Source: CAIYUC01 sp963682005
GTDB lineage: Bacteria > Bacteroidota > Bacteroidia > Bacteroidales > FEN-979
Reading direction: 5' to 3'
DNA: 64,000 nucleotides
Assembly (NCBI GenBank): GCA_963682005.1
Contig: OY820914.1
Span: 5,084,001-5,148,000, forward strand
Made by a program: the position numbers and the translations under genes
The notes under the pieces: generated by a model
Seen by the model: the letters and a program-made list of their open reading frames with translations, nothing else
Databases searched by the model: none
Told to the model about the DNA's origin: nothing
In this document: positions 17,664 through 26,280 of the stretch, one piece after another
Position numbering within the stretch: the stretch's first letter is position 1
How the letters are laid out: each line of letters opens with the position of its first letter

Positions 17664-17690
17664 CCACTCAGAAAATCCACCCCTTCACAC

Positions 17691-18167
17691 ATGGCAGGTC
17701 TCTTTGGCGAATACGAATGCAAGCTTGACGATAAAGGCAGGATCATTCTTCCTTCTGCCTTAAAAAAACAAGTCTCTCCAGATGCCCAGGACCGGTTCAT
17801 GATCAATCGTGGTTTTGAAAGGTATATTGCCCTTTTCCCCATGAATGAATGGGAAATGATCAAGCGTACAATCAGCAAACTGAATCTTTATATAAAAAAG
17901 AACAGGGAATTCGTGAGGTACTTTTTCCGGGGAGCCACTGAAACAGGCCTTGATGGCAATAATCGCCTTCTTTTGCCAAAAAGCCTTATGGAATATGCAA
18001 AGATTGAAAAAGAGATAATCGTTCTCGGTTTAGACGATCACATTGAGATCTGGTCGAAGCCAACATATGAAGAGTTCATGTCGATTGAACCGGAAGACTA
18101 CAGCCAACTTGCCGAAGAGGTAATGGGAAAACAGGACAAACCAGACAACCAGAATGCAGTTTCATGA
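17691..18167 (+). CDS. mraZ: transcriptional regulator MraZ
   Basis: The 158-residue protein starts MAGLFGEYECKLDDKGR and has two SpoVT/AbrB-like swapped-hairpin half-sites, with DKGRIILPSALKK (~residues 14-26) and the second at NNRLLLPKSLMEYA (~residues 86-99). MraZ forms a ring-shaped oligomer, binds direct repeats upstream of its own gene and represses the division operon. The start is set at 17691 where family similarity begins; an in-frame ATG at 17640 would place 17 unrelated residues across the operator and promoter. Its 3' end overlaps rsmH by 14 bases. Confidence 0.92.
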   Translation: MAGLFGEYECKLDDKGRIILPSALKKQVSPDAQDRFMINRGFERYIALFPMNEWEMIKRTISKLNLYIKKNREFVRYFFRGATETGLDGNNRLLLPKSLMEYAKIEKEIIVLGLDDHIEIWSKPTYEEFMSIEPEDYSQLAEEVMGKQDKPDNQNAVS

Positions 18168-19053
18168 AAGTGTCCTCCTAAGAGAGAGCATTGATGCCCT
18201 GAACATCAGACCAAACGGGATTTATGTTGATGTGACATTTGGCGGGGGAGGCCATTCGAGGGAAATACTCAAAAGGTTATCGGAAGAAGGACGGGTGTTC
18301 GCTTTCGACCAGGATGAAGACACCATCAGAAATACAATCGACGATACAAGGCTGACGATGATCAATAATAATTTCAGGTACCTGAAGAATTTTCTCCGAT
18401 TTTACAAAACAGTTCAGGTTGATGGAATCATTGCCGATCTTGGTATCTCTTCCTATCAAATTGATACACCTGAACGAGGATTTTCCACTCGTTTCGAGGG
18501 GGATCTCGACATGAGGATGGACAAACGGAATCACCTTTCCGCAAAAGAAATAATTAATGAGTATGATGAAGAAAAGCTTGTACGGATTTTTTCCCAATTC
18601 GGTGAAATCAGGAATTCATTAAAACTTGCGCAGGTTATTGTAACCGCAAGAAAGGGACGAGAAATTACAACCACCCAATCACTAAAGGATATCCTTTCCC
18701 CACTATCAGAAAGATTCAAGGAAAACAAATATTTTGCCCAGGTATTCCAGGCCCTGAGAATCGAAGTAAACCAGGAGCTCGATTCACTCCGGGAATTTCT
18801 CCGGCAAGCCGGTGAAGTTCTTGGAAATGGAGGACGGATCGCTGTAATCTCTTATCATTCTCTCGAGGACAAACTTGTAAAGAATTTTTTCCGGGCCGGG
18901 AATTTTGAAGGAGAAATCCAGAAGGATTTTTATGGGAATCCCCAGGTTCCATTTCATCTTATAACCCGCAAGCCAATAATTCCTAACGATCTGGAAATCG
19001 GACGAAACAGCAGGTCACGCAGCGCCAGGTTGCGCGTGGCAGAAAAAATTTAG
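18154..19053 (+). CDS. rsmH: 16S rRNA (cytosine-1402-N4)-methyltransferase
   Basis: A 299-residue enzyme starting MQFHESVLLRESIDAL, with VDVTFGGGGHSREIL (residues ~25-39), the SAM-binding glycine-rich loop, ADLGISSYQIDTPERGFS, and the C-terminal ISYHSLEDKLVKNFF and GRNSRSRSARLRV signatures of MraW/RsmH. It methylates N4 of C1402 in 16S rRNA at the P site. The position immediately after mraZ, with overlapping ends, is the standard dcw arrangement and implies translational coupling. Confidence 0.95.
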   Translation: MQFHESVLLRESIDALNIRPNGIYVDVTFGGGGHSREILKRLSEEGRVFAFDQDEDTIRNTIDDTRLTMINNNFRYLKNFLRFYKTVQVDGIIADLGISSYQIDTPERGFSTRFEGDLDMRMDKRNHLSAKEIINEYDEEKLVRIFSQFGEIRNSLKLAQVIVTARKGREITTTQSLKDILSPLSERFKENKYFAQVFQALRIEVNQELDSLREFLRQAGEVLGNGGRIAVISYHSLEDKLVKNFFRAGNFEGEIQKDFYGNPQVPFHLITRKPIIPNDLEIGRNSRSRSARLRVAEKI

Positions 19054-19054
19054 C

Positions 19055-19471
19055 ATGGACGAAGAAAATACATATAAAGCAGAACCCCCAAAAGTTGAGA
19101 GTATCCCCGGAAGGAAACAGAAAAAATTCGGGAAGCCTATCCATGATATCCTTGAGGGGGATTACCTGTCGAAAGAAATAGTGGTCAGCAGCCTGCCCTA
19201 CATATTGTTTGTCGCAATCCTTGCACTCATCTATATATCAAACACCTACTATTCCGAGAAAACGGTTAAGGAAATCGAAAGAACAAAAGGACAACTCAAG
19301 GAACTTCGTTTCCAGTATATTACAACTAAGTCAACATTAATGTATTACGGCAAACAGACGGAAATTGCCAGACGCGCAGCCCGGTATGGGCTTAAGGAAA
19401 CGATCATCCCGCCTTATAAGATATTTTACTCCAACGATTCAACCATCGCTTTCATGAAATCCGAACATTGA
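19055..19471 (+). CDS. ftsL: FtsL-like division protein
   Basis: The 138-residue protein is a bitopic membrane protein: a basic cytoplasmic N-terminus (~1-46), one membrane helix at ~47-67 (LPYILFVAILALIYISNTYY), then a periplasmic heptad-like coiled coil (EKTVKEIERTKGQLKELRFQYITTK-type, ~68-110). This is the layout of FtsL, which forms the FtsQLB complex and activates septal peptidoglycan synthesis. Sequence conservation is low, as usual, and assignment rests on architecture and on position between rsmH and ftsI. Its stop overlaps the next start by one base. Confidence 0.8.
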   Translation: MDEENTYKAEPPKVESIPGRKQKKFGKPIHDILEGDYLSKEIVVSSLPYILFVAILALIYISNTYYSEKTVKEIERTKGQLKELRFQYITTKSTLMYYGKQTEIARRAARYGLKETIIPPYKIFYSNDSTIAFMKSEH

Positions 19472-21606
19472 TGAAAGATATCAAAAAAGATATTCTAATT
19501 CGTGTTTACCTGGTTTACCTGGGCATTCTGATCTTCGGATTCGCAGTAATCGGTAAAGCATTATATATCCAGTATTTTGAAGGGAAGGAACTCCTGAAAA
19601 AGGCTCAGAAGCAGGAAATGAGACTGTTTGATGTGGAAGCCATACGAGGCAATATCTGTTCTGATGACGGGACCCTCCTGGCCACATCGATCCCGATTTT
19701 TGATGTAAGAATGGACGTGAGCTCTGAAAACATCAATGACGAATTTTTCAGTCAGAATGTTGATTCACTGTCAATATACCTTTCAAGGTTATTCAAGGAT
19801 AAAAAAGTTTCCGAATACAAGGAAATCCTGTGGGATGCCAGGAGGAATAAAGAAAGATACCTGCTGATCCGCAGGGATATCACTTATACAGAGTTGAAGC
19901 AGATGCGGAAGTTCCCGATTTTCCGGCTCGGGAAATACAAAGGAGGTATGATCGTATTGCCAAGTTACAGAAGGGAACTACCCTATAAAGATCTGGCAAA
20001 ACGGACCATCGGGTATGAAAGTGATGAAGCTGTACAGAAAGTATATGTAGGGATGGAAGGATCCTTCTCGAAGAACCTGCAGGGAACCGGAGGAAAAAGA
20101 CTTATGCGACGTGTTGCGGGCAGTGCGTGGATGCCAGTGGATATTGAAAATCAGGTTGAACCGCAGAACGGGGAAGATATCATCTCCACACTGGATATTA
20201 ATATGCAGGACCTTGCTGAGTCTGCCCTACTGAAGGAACTTATCGCCGACAGTGCAGAACATGGATGTGTCATCATCATGGAAGTCCGGACCGGGTATGT
20301 AAAAGCCATAGCAAATCTCGGCAGAGCACCTGACGGAACTTTTGGGGAGTTATTCAATTATGCAATCGGAGAATGCACTGAACCAGGATCCACCTTCAAA
20401 CTTGCTTCATTCCTTGTTGCCCTTGAAGATGGCAAAGTCGATCTCAATACCCCGATTGCAACAGGGAATGGAGTAGTGATGTACCATGGAAGGAAAATGG
20501 AAGATTCTCATCACGGAGGCCTTGGCACAGTGACCGCCCAGCAGGTTTTTGAACATTCTTCAAACGTGGGCACTTCAAAAATGATCGTACAGGCATATGA
20601 CGCAGAGCCACAAAAGTATATTGATGGTCTTTACAGGATGGGACTGAACAAGAAACTAAACCTCCAGATCGGGGGTGAAGGGAGGCCTTATATAAAAAAC
20701 ACGGAGGATAAATGGTGGTCAGCTGTATCCTTACCCTGGATGTCGATCGGTTATGAAGTAGCCCTTTCCCCACTTCAGATTTTAACCCTTTATAATGCCA
20801 TTGCCAATAATGGAAAAATGGTCAGGCCCCTGTTTGTTAAGGAAATCCGGAAGAACGGGCTGACGATCCAGACCTTTTCTCCCGATGTGATCAATCCTGC
20901 CATTGTTTCACCTCTGACTGTTTCCAAAGCCAGGCAACTTCTCGAGGGTGTAGTAGAAAGAGGGACAGCAAACGGGATTGCCGGAACACAGTACTATAAA
21001 ATAGCCGGGAAAACAGGCACGGCAATGATCGCTGCCAACAACAAAGGGTATTCTGCCGGCACAAAGCATGTTAAATACAAAGGATCATTTGTAGGGTATT
21101 TCCCGACGGATCACCCGAAATATTCAATGATGGTAGTCGTTTATGATCCACGGAAACGATATTATGGTGCTTCAGTGGCAGCACCGGTTTTCAGGGAAAT
21201 TTCAGACAAGATCTTTGCAAACAGCCAGGATGTTCAGAATCCGCCTCCTGTTGATACTGCAGGCTTTTCTTTCCCTTATGCAAGTACCGGTAAACAAAAA
21301 GACCTTGCTGAGATTTGCTCCCTTCTTGACATACCATGTAATACACCTTCAACAGCATACATCTGGACCAGGCCACAGCCTGGCAAATTATCCGTATTGC
21401 TACTCCCACAAATTTTATCAAAGGATAAAATGCCTGATGTCAGGGGAATGGGTATTAAAGACGCACTTGCCCTTCTTGAACAAATGGGGCTAAAGGTTAT
21501 GATTAATGGAAAAGGGAGTGTAACACGCCAGTCCATTCAGCCGGGAAGTTCCTTCCAGAAAGGCTGTACTGTGATCCTTGACTTGTCAACCACCTCAAAT
21601 ACCTAA
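19471..21606 (+). CDS. ftsI: septal penicillin-binding protein (transpeptidase) with C-terminal PASTA domain
   Basis: The 711-residue class B PBP has an N-terminal membrane anchor (VYLVYLGILIFGFAVIGKAL), a dimerisation domain with RGNICSDDGTLLATS, and a transpeptidase domain with the active-site STFK (EPGSTFKLAS, ~residues 306-315), SSN (HSSNVGTSK) and KTG (AGKTGTAM). A single PASTA module occupies the last ~65 residues (MPDVRGMGIKDALALLEQMG). It cross-links peptidoglycan at the septum together with FtsW, encoded downstream. The ATG at 19471 is preferred over the TTG three bases earlier, giving a one-base overlap with ftsL. A PASTA tail is common in Bacteroidota FtsI. Confidence 0.93.
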   Translation: MKDIKKDILIRVYLVYLGILIFGFAVIGKALYIQYFEGKELLKKAQKQEMRLFDVEAIRGNICSDDGTLLATSIPIFDVRMDVSSENINDEFFSQNVDSLSIYLSRLFKDKKVSEYKEILWDARRNKERYLLIRRDITYTELKQMRKFPIFRLGKYKGGMIVLPSYRRELPYKDLAKRTIGYESDEAVQKVYVGMEGSFSKNLQGTGGKRLMRRVAGSAWMPVDIENQVEPQNGEDIISTLDINMQDLAESALLKELIADSAEHGCVIIMEVRTGYVKAIANLGRAPDGTFGELFNYAIGECTEPGSTFKLASFLVALEDGKVDLNTPIATGNGVVMYHGRKMEDSHHGGLGTVTAQQVFEHSSNVGTSKMIVQAYDAEPQKYIDGLYRMGLNKKLNLQIGGEGRPYIKNTEDKWWSAVSLPWMSIGYEVALSPLQILTLYNAIANNGKMVRPLFVKEIRKNGLTIQTFSPDVINPAIVSPLTVSKARQLLEGVVERGTANGIAGTQYYKIAGKTGTAMIAANNKGYSAGTKHVKYKGSFVGYFPTDHPKYSMMVVVYDPRKRYYGASVAAPVFREISDKIFANSQDVQNPPPVDTAGFSFPYASTGKQKDLAEICSLLDIPCNTPSTAYIWTRPQPGKLSVLLLPQILSKDKMPDVRGMGIKDALALLEQMGLKVMINGKGSVTRQSIQPGSSFQKGCTVILDLSTTSNT

Positions 21607-21612
21607 GATAAA

Positions 21613-23082
21613 ATGACGAGGATGTTAAAAGAACTACTTCAAGGCATTACGATAACAAAAACTGTCGGGAACAAGGAAATACAAATCACCTCTATCACAT
21701 TCGATTCAAGAGAAATTATCAAAGGAAGTCTTTTCATAGCAATAAAAGGAACTACAACCGATGGGCATAAATTTATCGGGCAGGCCATAGACCAGGGGGC
21801 AGCAGGTATTGTTTGTGAAACCATTCCGTCTGAATGCAATGAGCACGTCATTTATGTCCAGACAGATGATGCAGAAAAAGCAATGGGCATCCTCGCCAGG
21901 AATTTTTACGATGATCCATCATCCCGGCTTCAATTAATCGGGATAACCGGAACCAACGGAAAAACCTCAACGGTAACGCTCCTGCATGGATTGTTCATGG
22001 CTCTTGGTCATAAAGCTGGATTGATCTCAACAATCCAGAATAAAGTCAACGATGAAACCATCCCTGCAACACATACCACACCGGACCCAGTGCATTTAAA
22101 TGAACTTTTGTCAAAGATGGTTGCCAAGGGATGTACCTATTGTTTCATGGAGGTCAGCTCCCATGCAATTGACCAGCAGCGTATCTATGGTTTGACTTTC
22201 CGTGGGGGCATATTCAGCAATTTAACTCATGATCACCTGGATTATCATAAAACGTTTGATGCTTACCTGAAGGCCAAGAAAAAGTTCTTTGATGATCTGA
22301 GTGAATCCGCATTTGCCCTTGTCAACAAGGATGATAAGAACGGAATGGTAATGGTCCAGAACACCAAGGCTGATGTTCACACATACAGTCTGAAAACGAT
22401 GGCAGAGTTCAGGTGCAGGATCGTTGAAAACCAGATACAGGGCCTTATTCTCAGCATTGACGGTACAGAATGCTGTTTCAGGCTGATCGGCAGTTTCAAT
22501 GCTTACAACATACTTGCAGTATACAGTATAGCCATCCTCCTCCATCAGGACAAACAGGAAGTGCTGACTGTCATGAGCCGTCTTGAACCGGTCGAAGGAA
22601 GGTTCAATGCAAGAACATCTCCTGATAATATCACTGCTATTGTTGATTACGCTCATACACCCGACGCTCTGGAGAACGTACTTCAGACCATCAATACAAT
22701 CCGTAAACGCGGGCAGTCACTTATCTCCGTTATCGGTGCCGGGGGAAACAGGGATTCAGCCAAAAGACCAGTCATGGCGCGGATTGCCTGCGTTTTAAGC
22801 GACCGGGTCATTCTTACATCGGATAATCCAAGGGTTGAAGATCCAGAATTAATCATTGAAGAAATGAAGAAAGGGATTGAAACAGACGAAGAAAAGAAAG
22901 TGCTGTCGATCGTGAACCGGAAAGAAGCGATCAAAACTGCCTGTGCACTAGCATGTCCGGGAGACATCATCCTCGTTGCAGGGAAAGGACATGAGACATA
23001 CCAGGAGATCAAGGGGGTGAAACATCCTTTCAATGACAAGGAAATCCTCATGGATGTTTTGAAAATCAACGAATGGGAATAA
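21613..23082 (+). CDS. murE: UDP-MurNAc-L-Ala-D-Glu:diaminopimelate ligase
   Basis: The 489-residue Mur ligase is complete: an N-terminal UDP-binding domain (SITFDSREIIKGSLFIAI), central ATPase with GITGTNGKTSTV (~residues 111-122) and HTTPDP, and the C-terminal domain with VDYAHTPDALENVL and SDNPRVEDP (~residues 403-411). DNPR is the signature of enzymes that add meso-diaminopimelate rather than lysine, so a DAP-type peptidoglycan is expected. Family length is normal. It provides a useful internal comparison for the truncated MurD three genes downstream. Six bases separate it from ftsI. Confidence 0.95.
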   Translation: MTRMLKELLQGITITKTVGNKEIQITSITFDSREIIKGSLFIAIKGTTTDGHKFIGQAIDQGAAGIVCETIPSECNEHVIYVQTDDAEKAMGILARNFYDDPSSRLQLIGITGTNGKTSTVTLLHGLFMALGHKAGLISTIQNKVNDETIPATHTTPDPVHLNELLSKMVAKGCTYCFMEVSSHAIDQQRIYGLTFRGGIFSNLTHDHLDYHKTFDAYLKAKKKFFDDLSESAFALVNKDDKNGMVMVQNTKADVHTYSLKTMAEFRCRIVENQIQGLILSIDGTECCFRLIGSFNAYNILAVYSIAILLHQDKQEVLTVMSRLEPVEGRFNARTSPDNITAIVDYAHTPDALENVLQTINTIRKRGQSLISVIGAGGNRDSAKRPVMARIACVLSDRVILTSDNPRVEDPELIIEEMKKGIETDEEKKVLSIVNRKEAIKTACALACPGDIILVAGKGHETYQEIKGVKHPFNDKEILMDVLKINEWE

Positions 23083-23096
23083 TAAACTGATCAGCT

Positions 23097-24350
23097 ATGC
23101 TCTATTATTTATTCACCTGGTTACACAATGCCTTCAACTTCCCCGGAGCGGGAGTGTTTCAGTACATCTCTTTCCGGGCCGCCATGGCCTTGCTCATGTC
23201 CCTTTTCATTTCCATGATCATCGGGAAACGGCTTATTCATTTTCTCAAGGTAAAACAGGTGGGTGAAAGCATCCGTGACCTGGGACTTGAGGGTCAGCAA
23301 AGCAAGCAGGGAACACCCACAATGGGAGGGCTTATCATACTTGCGGCCATTCTTGTTCCCACCCTGCTTCTGGCAAAGCTTCAGAACATCTATATCATTG
23401 TGATTACCGTGTCTACCGTATGGCTTGGGCTTATCGGCTTTCTTGATGACTATATCAAGGTTTTCAAGAAAGATAAGAGGGGTCTTGCGGGAAAATTCAA
23501 AGTGCTCGGACAGGTCGGCCTGGGGCTTATTGTCGGGTTAACAATGTATTTTGATAAAGAGATAGTGATCCGGGAAAAAATCAGCCAGCAAACCTACGTT
23601 CCTTCTTCCGAGATCTTCAATATGGAAAATAATACAGACAGGGCCAGGTTGTTTTCGAAGAAAGCTGTAAAATCCACAAAAACGACCATCCCTTTCGTCA
23701 AGAATAATGAATTTAACTATTCCTACCTTATTTCCTGGGCTGGTGCGAATTCCGGCAAATTAACATTCCTTGTTTTCATACCGATCGTGATCTTCATCAT
23801 CATTGCTGTTTCAAACGGGGCAAATCTGACAGACGGACTGGATGGGCTTGCGACAGGAGTGTCAGCCATAATTGGGTTGACACTTGGTGTTCTGGCTTAT
23901 GTTTCCGGGAACATTGTGTTTGCAAATTATCTCAACATTATGTACATCCCGAACTCCGGCGAACTGGCAATTTATATAAGTGCCTTTGTAGGAGCATGTA
24001 TTGGGTTTCTATGGTACAACTCTTACCCGGCGCAGGTTTTTATGGGAGATACCGGAAGCCTGGCCATTGGAGGAATCGTGGCAGTATTTGCCATTCTTAT
24101 CCGGAAAGAGATCCTGATCCCTATTTTCTGCGGGGTATTTCTGGCTGAAAACCTTTCGGTTGTATTGCAGGTAGGCTATTTCAAGTATACGAAGAGAAAA
24201 TTCGGTGCAGGTAAACGTATTTTTAGAATGTCGCCTCTCCATCATCATTTCCAGATGTTGGGTTACCATGAATCCAAGATCGTCATGCGGTTTCTGATCG
24301 TAGGTATCTTCCTTGCGGTTATGACGATCGTAACACTAAAATTAAGGTAA
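23097..24350 (+). CDS. mraY: phospho-N-acetylmuramoyl-pentapeptide transferase
   Basis: The 417-residue polytopic membrane enzyme has about ten helices and the family motifs GTPTMGGLIIL (~76-86), LGLIGFLDDYIKVFKK (~112-127), NLTDGLDGLATG (~242-253), FMGDTGSLAIGG (~317-328) and MSPLHHHFQMLG (~381-392). It transfers phospho-MurNAc-pentapeptide from UDP to undecaprenyl phosphate to make lipid I. Bacteroidota MraY proteins are longer than the E. coli form because of an insertion, seen here around residues 160-200. The gene is intact up to its stop at 24348-24350, immediately before the truncated murD. Confidence 0.95.
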   Translation: MLYYLFTWLHNAFNFPGAGVFQYISFRAAMALLMSLFISMIIGKRLIHFLKVKQVGESIRDLGLEGQQSKQGTPTMGGLIILAAILVPTLLLAKLQNIYIIVITVSTVWLGLIGFLDDYIKVFKKDKRGLAGKFKVLGQVGLGLIVGLTMYFDKEIVIREKISQQTYVPSSEIFNMENNTDRARLFSKKAVKSTKTTIPFVKNNEFNYSYLISWAGANSGKLTFLVFIPIVIFIIIAVSNGANLTDGLDGLATGVSAIIGLTLGVLAYVSGNIVFANYLNIMYIPNSGELAIYISAFVGACIGFLWYNSYPAQVFMGDTGSLAIGGIVAVFAILIRKEILIPIFCGVFLAENLSVVLQVGYFKYTKRKFGAGKRIFRMSPLHHHFQMLGYHESKIVMRFLIVGIFLAVMTIVTLKLR

Positions 24351-24407
24351 GAGAAGATGACCGAAAATTCAACAATATAACTCAATGAATATTAATCCAA
24401 TCCAACT

Positions 24408-24956
24408 ATGAATCTAGAAACATTGGCGTTACAGGGCAATCAGACCATTTACACCTCTATGGCGGCCAGCATTGCTCCGCGGCTCAAGGAGATCAGGAAT
24501 GCTTTTATCAAAGACAGTTTTGCTGATTTTCACGGGATGGAGCACAGGATGGAAAGTGTTTCAAACATCCATGGAATTGAATTCATCAACGATTCAAAGG
24601 CCACGAATGTAAATTCGACATGGTATGCACTCGAAAGCATTCACAAACCGGTGATCTGGATTGCCGGTGGAACGGATAACGGCAATGATTATGAAGCGCT
24701 GCTGCCCGTAGTGAGACGGAAGGTAAAGGCCATCGTTTGGCTTGGCAAGGATACTCAAAGGATGCAGGCGTTTTTCAAGGATCTACAGCTCCCTTCGGCC
24801 TGCACAGAATCAATCCAGGAATCCGTTGATCTCGCCTATTTTTCAGGAAAGAAAGGCGATGTGGTTCTGCTTTCGCCTTCATGCCCGAGTTTCGACCTGT
24901 TCAGTGATTATGAAGAACGCGGCCGTGAATTCAAACGTTGTGTTAAGAACCTTTAA
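24408..24956 (+). pseudogene. murD: MurD remnant: C-terminal domain only
   Basis: The 182-residue product matches only the end of the ~450-residue UDP-MurNAc-L-Ala:D-Glu ligase. Recognised parts are MAASIAPRL, EHRMESV, FINDSKATNVNSTWYALES, WIAGGTDNGNDYEAL and LLSPSCPSFDLFSDYEERGREF. The N-terminal UDP-substrate domain and the central ATPase domain with its GTNGKT P-loop are absent, and the 57 bases between mraY and this ATG cannot encode them. The usual GKHN...YNSMAA segment reads GNQT...YTSMAA, and GGxDKG reads GGTDNG, suggesting relaxed constraint. It cannot be catalytic alone. A deletion in an otherwise intact dcw operon, or an assembly gap, are the two main explanations. The frame itself is clean and could be expressed. 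Confidence 0.8.
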
Positions 24957-24970
24957 TCCTCAAAGACCGA

Positions 24971-26176
24971 ATGTTCCAATTTCTTAAAAACATTAAGGGT
25001 GACAAAGTGATCTGGATGATCGTAATACTGCTTTGCGTGGTGTCACTTCTCGCCGTATATAGTTCGACCGGTACTCTTGCGTATAAAAAACAAGGCGGGA
25101 ATACCGAATATTACCTGATCAAACATTTCCTGATCCTTATGTTCGGTTTCGGATTGATGTACCTGACTCATCTTGTCAAATATACCTACTATTCAAGGAT
25201 ATCACAGGTGGGCCTGATGCTGACGATCCCATTGCTCATTTATACGCTGGTTTCCGGAACAAACCTCAATGAAGCAAACCGCTGGCTTACAGTACCGATC
25301 ATCAACCTGACCTTTCAGAGTTCGGATATTGCAAAGCTTCTTCTCATTATGTACCTTGCAAGGGTCCTCAGTAAGAAACAGGATCAGATAAAACGTTTCC
25401 GATCCGGGTTTTTGCCAGTCATTGCACCTGTAATTCTCATCTGTATCCTCATTCTACCAGCAAACTTCTCGACAGCCGCCATTTTGTTTGTTACCTGCCT
25501 GGTCCTTATGTTCATCGGCAGGATCAATCTTAAATATATATTTTCATTGATCGGTCTAGGCATTGTTGCCATTGTCATGATCTTTACTCTTGCAAAAACC
25601 TTCCCCGATCTGTTTCCAAGAGGCGAAACGTGGGTCAAGAGGGTGGATAATTTCCTTCATAAGGAGAATGCAAACGATGATGCGAAATACCAGCCTGACC
25701 AAGCTAAGATAGCAATCGTTTCAGGTGGTATTCTGGGAAAATCACCTGGTAAAAGCACACAACGGAATTTTCTCCCCCACCCTTATTCTGATTTTATTTT
25801 CGCCATCATCATTGAGGAATATGGAATCGTGGGAGGGTGTATCATTGTGATGCTTTACCTGACGTTGTTTTTCCGCATCGTAAAAATAACAACGCGATGC
25901 CATGGGAACTTCGGTTCCTTCCTTACGATCGGGATCGGGTTCAGCCTGGTATTCCAGGCGATGATCAATATGGCGGTTGCTGTAAGCCTGTTCCCTGTGA
26001 CTGGGCAGACACTTCCACTCGTAAGCATGGGGGGAACCTCGATCTGGTTTACGAGTATCGCATTAGGTATTATCCTAAGCGTAAGCCGCCATATTGAGCT
26101 GGAGTCTAAGGAAAGCACGGGGGTTGAGGTTCGTGAAAATGTTGAAATTTCAGTGGAACCGGCTATGGCACACTAA
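24971..26176 (+). CDS. ftsW: SEDS-family septal peptidoglycan polymerase
   Basis: The 401-residue protein has about ten membrane helices and SEDS-family landmarks: VIWMIVILLCVVSLLAVYSST at the N-terminus, NEANRWLTVP (~95-104), SSDIAKLLLIMYLARVLS (~117-134), DFIFAIIIEEYGIVGG (~275-290) and TGQTLPLVSMGGTSIWF (~343-359). FtsW polymerises glycan strands from lipid II at the septum in partnership with the FtsI-type PBP encoded upstream. The Asp of the periplasmic loop is in the PHPYSDFIFAII context. Fourteen bases separate it from the murD remnant. Confidence 0.95.
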   Translation: MFQFLKNIKGDKVIWMIVILLCVVSLLAVYSSTGTLAYKKQGGNTEYYLIKHFLILMFGFGLMYLTHLVKYTYYSRISQVGLMLTIPLLIYTLVSGTNLNEANRWLTVPIINLTFQSSDIAKLLLIMYLARVLSKKQDQIKRFRSGFLPVIAPVILICILILPANFSTAAILFVTCLVLMFIGRINLKYIFSLIGLGIVAIVMIFTLAKTFPDLFPRGETWVKRVDNFLHKENANDDAKYQPDQAKIAIVSGGILGKSPGKSTQRNFLPHPYSDFIFAIIIEEYGIVGGCIIVMLYLTLFFRIVKITTRCHGNFGSFLTIGIGFSLVFQAMINMAVAVSLFPVTGQTLPLVSMGGTSIWFTSIALGIILSVSRHIELESKESTGVEVRENVEISVEPAMAH

Positions 26177-26280
26177 AACATACAGATGATATCCCAATTT
26201 CTCTCTGCCCTTCCCCGTCAGGGGACGGCCAAGGAGAATGGGAAAAGATAGAAGCCAGGCAGCAAAAAGAAGATTAAATT

